From NCBI GenBank assembly GCA_963556195.1, contig OY744523.1, positions 77,449,445-77,513,444 on the forward strand: a DNA stretch of 64,000 bases. The letters are read 5' to 3'. Position numbers and translations under genes: made by a program. The notes beneath the pieces are model-generated. The model was not told where the DNA came from and made no database searches. It worked only from the letters and a program-made list of their open reading frames with translations. This document shows, piece after piece, positions 56,000-64,000 of the stretch. This stretch comes from Sepiola atlantica. Its lineage: Eukaryota; Mollusca; Cephalopoda; Sepiida; Sepiolidae. The stretch's first letter is position 1; every line of letters begins with the position of its first letter.

Positions 56000-56405
56000 T
56001 TTATGGATTTTTAGCGATCTTATAAATGCCTTTCGTATGATCGGATTTTATGGATTTTTAGCGATCTTAAAATGCCTCTCGTTTGATAGGATTTTATAGA
56101 TTTTTAGCGATCTTATAAATGCCTTTCGTATGATAGGATTTTATAGATGTTTAGCGACTTTATAAATGCCTACCGTATGATAGAATTTTATGGATTTTTA
56201 GCAATCTTAAAATGCCTTTCGTTTGATAGGATTTTATGGATTTTTATCGATCTCATTAAATGCCTTTCGTATGATCGGATTTTATGGATTTTTATCGATC
56301 TTATAAATGCCTTTCGTTTGATAGGATTTTATGGATTTTTAGCGATCTTAAAATGCCTTTCGTATGATAGGATTTTATGGACTTTTAACGATCTTATAAA
56401 TGCAT
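56000..56405. repeat. 46-bp tandem array, about 9 units
   Basis: Unit: TTTATGGATTTTTAGCGATC, then TTATAAATGCCTTTCGTATGATAGGA, with a 45-bp variant having CTTAAAATGCC instead of CTTATAAATGCC. A telomere-like CCTAACCCTAACCC lies shortly after it at about 56458-56471. Confidence 0.95.
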
Positions 56406-56409
56406 TTCC

Positions 56410-57130
56410 AACGAATCTGCGCCAGAGAATAATTCTACCCCAGATAATTTGACACACCCTAACCCTAACCCGATATTTTCTATTTTTAACTCTGACACTG
56501 AATAAGTTTATTATTGCCAGAAAATTTAGTGATATTTTCCGCCATATTATGGAAAATATCTTTATCTGAATTAAAGCAAAATCATTAATGATGATTAATT
56601 AATGAATGCTTGTTTTCATTTTAAAGAAGCAAACATTTTTCGTAAATGAATTTAATTAACTATTTTCAAAGGGAGGAGAAGAAAGATTATGATGCTTAAA
56701 TTTAAATATATTTGTTTGAAAAGAAATATAAAAAACTTTTAGTTGACTAAACATTATGAAAAACGTGTTTGCTTTTGTTTTACGAACTTAACTATATTAT
56801 ACGTATTATTTAACAAAGAATTACAGAGAAATCTAGAAAAAATAAAGCCAATCAAAAATACAAAGTTTACCTATCGGATATGTTTTAGGTTTAATTATAA
56901 TTAAAAGAAGGAAACATGTCCTCACGCCAAAAACCGAACATGTCCTTATGCCAAAAACAAAACATATCCTCACACTAAAAACAAAAATGAAAAGAAACGG
57001 TTTGTTATTTAAACAAACCTTTCCTTTCATTTTTGTTTTTTGTATGAATTTCCTTTGTACGCAAAATTTTAACAAAAACAATATCCTTGTGCCTAATTTG
57101 TCAAAATATGTTATATTTTTTAGAAAATAA
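56410..57130. other. AT-rich noncoding DNA
   Basis: Around 56915-57000 a phrase 'cctcacgccaaaaaccgaac' / 'ccttatgccaaaaacaaaac' / 'cctcacactaaaaacaaaaa' recurs three times about 29-30 bp apart (short tandem repeat). Confidence 0.6.
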
Positions 57131-57136
57131 ATAATT

Positions 57137-57343
57137 AAAAGTGTAGTATCTGTTCTGATACTATGCTTTATCTTTTCTATCCTCGGTCAATGAAGGAGAA
57201 ATCCTTCTAGACTGAGGCAATTTTTACGTTTGTTCCAATCCAGAGTGCCCCTTTTTGGAGAGCTGGATTTTCCACATTAAAAACCAACTTTATGTCTAAT
57301 TACTCCCTCATGAGAAGACAAGTAAATACGAACACACGTAATT
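57137..57343 (+). mobile_element. U2-headed SINE, second well-kept copy (5'-truncated)
   Basis: AAGTGTAGTATCTGTTCTGA (U2 nt about 28 on), 'tcctcggtcaatgaaggaga', 'aatccttctagactgaggca', 'tgttccaatccagagtgccc', 'aaaaaccaactttatgtcta', 'agacaagtaaatacgaacac'. About 80% like the 53.27-kb copy by eye. It abuts the broken 3' side of LINE J1b. Confidence 0.75.
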
Positions 57344-57344
57344 A

Positions 57345-59160
57345 ATAACATCCTCAACAAATCACCCATCTCATACATAATGTCATCAAGGAGGACGTTA
57401 ATGAAAAGCAGAAATAATAAAGGTCCAAGGACCGGTCCTTGGGGTACACCTACATTTATTTCATGTTGTTTGGATGAACAGACATCGAGGACAACCTGGA
57501 TAATTCCGTTGGATAGGAAAGATTTAATTATATTAAATATTTATCCAGTAATACCATATGAATTAATTTTTATGAAAAGACCTTTGTGGCAGATCTTGTC
57601 AAAGGCTTTAGATATATAAAGCGCTACCGCTCTAGCTTCACCTGCCTTGTCCAGTGTATGGTGTATGTGTTCAGAGATTACCATTAGATATCCACAGTAG
57701 ACCGTGTTTGCCTAAATTCATACTGAGGGTCAAAAATAAGTTTAGCATACACGAGGTGATGGACTATCGTTAGATTGATTAAGGATTCAAAGATTTTAGC
57801 CAAGAGCGGGAGTAGACTGATGGAGCGATAATTCTGATGGTCAGTTTTATCTCCAGAATTCCTGAAGAATGGTACCAGAGAGGCAATTTTCCAGCTATCA
57901 GGGAAGCAAGATTCGGCAAGTAAAGTTTGGAGAGGACAGGAGCATTTTTTATTACTATTACTGGTATAAGATCAGGCCAACCTGCTTTGGAGGTGTCAAG
58001 GCTTTTTATGATGTCCCGGACATAAGATGGGGTGATGGCCAGGTCATCAAGGGTGGCTTCAGTTTGCAATGGGAAATTTGGAAGATAGTGGTTTGTGGAG
58101 TCCAAAGTGGAGTTTAAGGCAAAACGCTAGGCAAGTAGTTCAGCCTTGACAGTTGCCATGCAAACGACATCATTATGGTCAGATAGCGGGGGAATTTTTG
58201 ATTTGCCATTATTCACCACACTATTGAAATTTTCCAGAAATTGCGAGTACCTAATTTCTGTTATTCAATGCGTTTTCTCGTCATCTCTGTATACTTTCTC
58301 TTTTCTTCATCTGTGACTGTCTTACAATGATTTATTGATGCTATAAGTTTCTGTCTATTTGTAGTTAACTTGTGGCGATTGAATTGTCAGAATGGTTGCT
58401 GCCTCTGAGCAATAGCAGCTACACAGTTCGAGATGAACCATTGTGGTGTAGAATTTTCGCATAGGGACATGTGCTTCAATGTCTGCTTTGACGCATTTGG
58501 TTAACTCATTTGAGCACTGATCAGCAGGGAGAGAAAAGGTTTTACTCCATGGGGCGTCTCTGATGTTATCTTTGATGGATTCCCAATCAGGCCGCTTGTA
58601 GTATCTCGTCGTTTTGCACAACAGCTGCTCAGCTTTGGGATGAGATTCTAAGGTGATGTCAATCATTACCACAAGGTAATCAGCGTTGCCGAGCGGGCTA
58701 TGGGCATTCGAAGCATAAGCCTCGGGCAGTGAGGTCAAGAACAGGTCGAGAAGTGAGGCTTGCTGGCTCACACAATCAGGGAGGCGGGTTGGGAAAGTGG
58801 CAGTCTCTAATAGGGAGTGCGCTATGGAGAAACTATACGTGGAGTTACCAGCTGTGTCTGTATAGCTGAAGAATCCAAGCCAATCACGGTGATGTACATT
58901 AAAATCCCCAAATACATGTATTTGGGCACTTGAGTCTAGTGAGAGTGCTGTATCTATGCTTTCAGAGACAAAGTTAAGCAGAGTACAGTCCTGGGTCGAA
59001 GGAGAACGGTATAAGAATAGAGTGGGAGGCATTCAGTCATGGCAAAATGGTGTGAGGAGATTGAGGATTGTAGATTTGTTTCACTTAGTGCTAGGACATC
59101 CGGGGAGTTAACTAGGAGAAAGGGCGGAGGCGAAGTCCATTAGTCAAGACTTGATCCATG
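57345..59160 (-). mobile_element. Jockey-type LINE J1, copy b (3'-truncated)
   Basis: Minus strand: endonuclease part 59032-58355 with SPSTQDCTLLNFVSESID, QIHVFGDFNVHHRDWL (catalytic GDFN), SLLDLFLTSLPEAY and GNADYLVV (APE-family SxDH-like end), then KADIEAHVPMRKF. RT part: 58105-57779 (TLDDLAITPSYVRDIIKSLD, TSKAGWPDLIP) and 57680-57390 (YISKAFDKI motif A, INSYGITG, GVPQGPVLGPLLFLLFIN motif B). The YADD part and everything 3' is missing beyond 57345, where the U2-headed SINE begins. Several stops. Confidence 0.8.
58355..59032 (-). pseudogene. LINE J1b endonuclease segment (225-residue open frame)
   Basis: APE-type endonuclease C-terminal half. This nuclease nicks target DNA to prime reverse transcription. 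Conserved GDFN and the DLFLT motif are visible, N-terminal catalytic part is lost upstream of 59032. The frame terminates before the RT domain, so no functional protein is expected. Confidence 0.8.
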
Positions 59161-59324
59161 GAGGTTGTGGCCTCGGCAAAGCGCACCGAGGATAACTGTA
59201 GAGTCTCTTTCCATGTGTGGCATGGCACGTACAGTTACCCACGATATTATACAACTGTTGATGGAACAGCCGCTCTTATCGCTACCTAAGAGTTAGGGTT
59301 CGCACTTCTGTTCCTGCCTCATGT

Positions 59325-61415
59325 TTTATTTTTTCTTCTCCTTCATTCTTCTGATGATGCTTTTGTTGATGTTGAGTTTGCTTTTTCGGTGAAATCTTCT
59401 ATTAATCGTCCCTTCCATAGGAAGACGTTCAACTACAGGCAGGCTGATTGGGATTGGATTCGCATCTTCCTATGTGACGTTCCATGAGGTCCTATCTTTG
59501 GTATGTCTCTGAATGATGCTGCTAGGGAGGTTACTGACTGGCTTCTTGTTGAAATTGACACCTTCATTCCTCATCGTAAGTTTCAAACCAAACCACAGTC
59601 TCCTCTATGGTTTCCTTCTGTTTGTGCTTCTGCCATTGCCAATCATAACCATTACTTTAATCAGTATCGCTGGGATGGTTCTGAAATTTCGAGACAATCC
59701 TACAAGCTTTTGCTGAGGCTAAGTCTAGCTATTTTCAAAGGATTTGTGACTCTATCTCATCTCTTGATTTTTGGACAATCTACAATAGTGTTATTAATAG
59801 TGGCAAGTCTGATATTCCTCTTCTTTTTAATGTTCTTCAGGTTATTTCATCTTCTAAGGATAAGGCTCAACTCTGCTCGTCATTTTGCTGACAATTTTTC
59901 TCTTAATGATTCGGATGCTGTTTTTCCTGATTTTCCTTGAAGGCTGAACAGTCTCTTGATTCACTCCAAAGATGGTTGCTAGGGTTCTTTCTGATCTTGA
60001 CCAGTCCTAATTCAATTCCTGTTGTAGTTCTGAAGCGTTGGGCTCCTTTACATTCTTGTATCCTCTCTACATCATTCAATTTCTGGTTATCTCAGTCCTA
60101 TTTTCCTTCTTGTTGGAAGGAATCTGCTGTTGTCCCTATCTTTCAGATCGAGATCAGTCTGACCCAACTAAATATTGTCCTGTTTTTTTTTCTCTCTGTT
60201 ATTAGCAAAGTTTTTGAATAGTTGATCAACGGGAAGCTTGTTCATTTTCTGGAAAGTCTGGGCCTCTTTAGTAATGTTCAGTGTGGCTTTCATGATTTTC
60301 GTTACACTGCTGATCTTTTGACTGTTGTAACTGATGGTAGAGCCATTGCGCTTGATATTTCGAAGCTGTTTGACAGAGTATGGCATTCTAGTCTCCGACA
60401 CAAACTTTGGGATTATGGTATTGGTGGTGAGGTTCTGGGCATTATTAGGTCATTTTTTTCTGATCGAAGCTTGCACAGTGTCTCTTCATTCTATTTTCCT
60501 ATCAATGCTGGTGTTCCTCAGGGATCTATTCTAGGCCCAACACTGTTTCTCCTCTATATAAATGATCTTCCAGAGAATATTATTCAGAAAATTAACATCT
60601 ATGCTGATGATACCACTCTCTATTCTGGCTTGTTTCGTTTATTATTCAAAATGGCCTGTTTCATTTATTCTTGTTAAGACTTAGCTTGTGTCTTTAAATC
60701 ACAGGCATGTCCACTTTCTTCCTGAAATTCTCATGGATGGCTCTGCTCTTGAGATGAAATCGACTCTGAAACTTATTGGTCTTTCTCTCTCATCAAATCT
60801 CTCTTGGGTTTCATAGATTAGATCCATTGCTCTTTCTGCTTCTCATAAAGTCGGTTCACGAAACACTTTCTCACACCTGAGGCTATTCTATATCTCTGCA
60901 AATCTACAATCAGACCATGTATGGAGTACTGTTGTCATATTTGGGCTGGTGTATCTCTGTCCCATTTGAGAGTTCTTGATAAGGTGCAGAAACGTGTTTT
61001 AATTTTATTGCCCACACCATTTCTTCTTTTCTGCACCCTCTCTCTCACAGACGTGATGTTGCAAGTCACAGTCTTTTCTATGGCATGTGTTCTTCAGAAT
61101 TATGTGATTTATTCCCTGCTTCTTTTATTCCAGATCGTTTGACTCGTTGGTCTAGTGGTCTCCACCAATTCGCTGTTTTAATACTTCATTTAATGCAGCT
61201 TCCTATTCCAGTAGCTTCTTTTTAAGAAATGCAGGCTGGCTTGTGGAACTCACTTCCTGTTGACTGTTTTCCTCCTACCTATAGCCTTAGTCTTGAAAAG
61301 ACTAAGGCCAATAGGCATCTCCTGCATTTGTGATAATCATATTTCGTACCTGTTAGCTCTTTACATCAAGTGGCTTCATGCCTTGTCTGAAGCGATTTCC
61401 ATAAAAAAAGCCACA
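59325..61415 (+). mobile_element. Jockey-type LINE J2 (decayed, 3' end intact)
   Basis: Plus strand: FNYRQADWDWIRIFLCDVP (59429-59485), REVTDWLLVEIDTFIPHRKF and SPLWFPSVCASAIANHNHYF (59527-59670), FADNFSLNDSD (about 59883-59915), RT pieces: VVVLKRWAPLHSCIL (60021-60065), GFHDFRYTADLLTVVTD, ALDISKLFDRVWHSSLRHKL (motif A, 60348-60407), NAGVPQGSILGPTLFLLYIN (motif B), NIYADDTTLYSG (motif C, 60594-60630), then LKLIGLSLSSNLSW, and a 3' UTR ending 'tacatcaagtggcttcatgc', 'cttgtctgaagcgatttcca' and A-run at 61405-61413. A deletion follows YADD. Frameshifts and stops throughout. Confidence 0.82.
60222..60677 (+). pseudogene. LINE J2 reverse transcriptase core (151-residue open frame)
   Basis: Retains motif A Asp (ALDISKLFD), motif B (AGVPQGSILGP) and catalytic YADD at 60600-60611, so the catalytic residues are intact, but a deletion relative to full-length Jockey RTs starts directly before and after. 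Out of frame with upstream and downstream parts. Confidence 0.8.
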
Positions 61416-61419
61416 CACT

Positions 61420-61905
61420 CACCATCGCCCGGGCAAATTGATATCTTTTTCCTTTTCTTTATGATCATATTTTAAGGATTAATCAGTTTTTACCTAAATT
61501 ACCAAAATATTAATCTTCATCTATCTATATAAATAAATGTAAAAGTGTTTGTTTCATGCTTATAACAATGAAATGTTTATTATTTAAAAGTTTTATTTCC
61601 AATATTTGAAGTGAAACGATAGCAAGCTGACACAGCCATCTAATCTACTAATATAACACTTGTCCTGTGTCTGTTTATGAAAATTCTGTTTTTTTTTTGT
61701 CTATCGCATACGATATAGAAAGAGAGAAAATGCTGCGTGTGACATGTTTTTTTTCAGAAAAAATTAACAGATATGAGATATGTAAAGCACATTCACCTAG
61801 AATGATGATAAATCTGTCACAATGGATTAAATACAAGCTTTTGGGTAAAATTTGCATAAGGGTTCAGCTCAGAACATATAAATAATGCAAATACTAACAA
61901 TAAGG
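61420..61905. other. Noncoding DNA
   Basis: Nothing recognised. Confidence 0.5.
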
Positions 61906-62155
61906 AGGGTAGAAAGTGACTAACTTCGCTTTATTTTCGGCAGCCTCATAACTCTCACTTCCCTTATTTTATCCTTTAGTCCTCACATACCATGAGCAAT
62001 GTTTCTGACAAAGGGAGAAGAATTGCTGTTTTATGGGTCGGAATCTATCCATCTAACACTAATCTTTGGCTAATTTTTTACCTTGAAGTAGTAGTATTTT
62101 GTTTAGCTCAAGTGGCTTCATACATTGTCTGGAGCGATTTCCATAAAAAAAATCA
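61906..62155 (+). repeat. LINE-tailed SINE-like element, copy 2
   Basis: Matches 24061-24298 throughout ('gagggtagaaagtgac', 'ttttcggcagcctcataact', 'gagcaatgtttctgacaaag', 'tcaagtggcttcatacattg', 'tctggagcgatttccataaa', A-run). It lies 490 bp downstream of the LINE whose 3' tail it shares, in the same orientation. Confidence 0.78.
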
Positions 62156-62159
62156 TCTG

Positions 62160-63480
62160 AAAAATATACTCAGAATAGTATCCTAGTTAAGTTATCCATA
62201 CTTGGCCTTTGATAACAGAAGTATGGTTGTGTTCTTTACTGCTAATACCATATTGTTACATGTTACTTAGAGAAGATGTAAGTACTTCTAAATAATCTTC
62301 TTTTTCCAAAGAGATGCTCTTATGGGGTATTACTTAGCATGATCTGCTAATGGATTTTTGAACATTTCCCATGTTGTTCTGAAGAGAAAAAAAGGCTATA
62401 TTTTAGATGTTTTTACCACTATAGACTAATAAAATCTGTTTGCTTTTGATTGAGAAATTCACATGGGCATATTATGATTTGAATGCAAGAGAACTATGTT
62501 TCATCATGTGGGCAGTCGGTGAAGATATAAATCCCCAATTGTGGTAGTCAATGCTGTAGCCACGCAGTAACAAGCCAACATAATAACAGTTTCCAAGAAG
62601 AGAATTTATTAACAGAACACATATATACAAAGGGAAGCAACTCTGATATCCTAATCAACACATAACAATACTATTACACAAAATATATAAATGTTTGCCA
62701 AAAGAATTATCTTACAGGAAAAGAATTTTAACATTTAATTATTTCTAATAAACAAAAACTATTACAAAGAAGAAAAAACAACATAGTTAACAAAAATGAA
62801 TTACTCCTTTTTTCTTTTTTCTTCCTCTGTCCTACAGCATCAGCCAAAAAATGGCTCAGAGACAAAAGTCTGTGGATAAATATAATATTAGTGCCAACTG
62901 ACAAATCTGATTATGTCAAATATTTTTCTTGAAGCACAAACAAATTTGTCTGGGGTTGAATTAAAAAACAACACTTTACCTGCAAAAGGAAATAAAGAAA
63001 TTCTTTGTTTTATGCCCCTCTCCCCATCTTCATTTTTATGATGGACTTTTTAATATTTCACATAGGTTCTATTTTTATGCATTCAAATAGCCGTCATTTT
63101 TTTTCTAGACGTTTTGGAATGAGAAGTTATTATTGACATAATTTAATTTTTTATTAATTTGTTGTTTTTTAATGTTTTTTTAATTGTGGAAGAAATAAAG
63201 TTTAATTTAATCTGTTTTTTTATGTACTTGTATTTTTATTTATATTTCTATTTAATTGTGGAAAATATTTAATATGTTGGTACCGATGGTAAAAAACTAC
63301 CAACGGTTAACTTTTTGAAAAATGTTCAGTTCATTTGATTTAAATAGATAAGAAACATCGACGTAAACGAATAACCAACAACAAGTCATCTGCAGTTTGT
63401 ATAGACTGGAAACATAGTAGAAATATTAATATCACAATCTCAGAAAAACTATTGTTTTTCTGCAGATTGTAATTGTTATC
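62160..63480. other. AT-rich noncoding DNA
   Basis: No coding or repeat signal recognised. Confidence 0.5.
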
Positions 63481-63488
63481 AACATATA

Positions 63489-64000
63489 TTGTTGCCACAT
63501 CTGGACTGTTTCACCAACCTCAAGCCTGTCCCTCTTGGCAGAGTGCACAAAATAGTCTCTAATTTAATAGATCCCACAGTAACCAATTCGCCTCCTGTCT
63601 TGAAGATTGCATTCACAAATATCCGAGGATATAGAACTAACCTTGATGTAGAATCCTTCTTCCTTGTAAACTCCCCAAATATCCTAGCACTAAGCGAACT
63701 GATCTACAGTCCTCAATCTCCTCTAATCGTTTTGACATGCCAGAATACCTCCCACTCTGCCGTAAAGACTCTGATAATCATATGTACGGGCTCGGAGTTT
63801 ATATTCGTACCACCCTTCTCTTGACTAGGGAACCAGATGATCAGGCCTACATGTGCTTTATATTAAACTTATCTTTCCTCTACAGTTCTCCTTCGACCCA
63901 AGACTGTACCCGGCTCGACTATGTCTCTGATAGTTAAACGCAGCACTCTCCTTAGATCAAAACGCCCAAATCCATGTATTTGGCGATTTAATGTCCACAA
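63489..64000 (+). mobile_element. Jockey-type LINE J1, copy c (5' endonuclease part, runs off the window)
   Basis: VLKIAFTNIRGYRTNLDVES and PNILALSE (63600-63700) form the N-terminal APE endonuclease (N..G..SN and catalytic E). After a frameshift: GLGVYIRTTLLLTREPD (63789 on), SPSTQDCTRLDYVSDS (63889-63936), and in a further frame QNAQIHVFGD (to about 63988). Same family as J1b by shared words SPSTQDCT and QIHVFGD. The RT part lies beyond the window. Confidence 0.8.

Overview
This window is a repeat-dense, AT-rich piece of an animal nuclear genome. The organism is most likely a mollusc and, I infer, a coleoid cephalopod such as an octopus. The reasons are the density of (AT)n tracts, several Jockey-type LINEs, an RLE-type LINE, a Penelope-like element, tRNA-derived SINEs and a decayed copy of a large repeated gene family that I know from mollusc and cnidarian predicted proteomes. 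There is no operon-like organisation, no CRISPR array and no intact host gene. At most one host-like exon (13.3 kb, unidentified) and one processed pseudogene (UCH-type deubiquitinase, 45.5 kb) can be argued for.

Layout: 1-4.7 kb is a 16/17-bp satellite. 5-10.7 kb holds a U2-snRNA-like fragment, a LINE C-terminus and a head-to-head pair of tRNA-derived SINEs. 11.7-12.6 kb is a Penelope-like reverse transcriptase (minus strand). 13.8-16.2 kb holds two tandem arrays: a 12-14-bp minisatellite with a repeated perfect hairpin, and a 54-bp array. 16.8-25.5 kb is mostly unannotated AT-rich DNA with an 18-bp array and scattered SINE/LINE tails. 25.5-27.4 kb is a tandem repeat built around U2-headed SINE pieces, split by a 524-bp MITE-like element, followed by a foldback element. 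27.6-33.6 kb is a decayed multi-kilobase gene (minus strand) lying between inverted copies of one dispersed repeat. 35.9-36.6 kb is an RTE-like LINE end. 37.8-38.2 kb is a ribozyme-bearing tRNA-like retroelement. 39.1-39.4 kb is a 5S-rRNA-derived SINE-like element. 40.4-44.9 kb is an RLE-type LINE (minus strand) with truncated extra copies of its 3' end. 48.9-53.8 kb is a 40-bp satellite interrupted by a Jockey-type LINE that itself carries a U2-headed SINE. 56.0-56.4 kb is a 46-bp array. 57.1-61.4 kb holds two Jockey-type LINE families head to head, and 63.5-64 kb holds the 5' part of a third copy that leaves the window.

The most interesting signal is a set of hammerhead-ribozyme folds placed directly 3' of tRNA-like (Pol III A/B box) modules. 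One at 38084-38128 is a complete, fully paired hammerhead. Its predicted cleavage point coincides, to about a nucleotide, with the start of a direct repeat that also forms the 5' edge of the element, which is the organisation expected of a tandem, self-cleaving (retrozyme-like) retroelement. Two further copies lie in the SINE pair at 10.29-10.64 kb with a palindromic stem III, like the Schistosoma Sm-alpha SINE ribozymes. The window also has non-autonomous elements headed by three different small-RNA sources (tRNA, U2 snRNA, 5S rRNA), and one SINE-like family sharing its 3' tail with a resident LINE, so it is a compact catalogue of LINE-dependent non-autonomous elements.

All calls come from reading the sequence. 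No database search or folding program was run.
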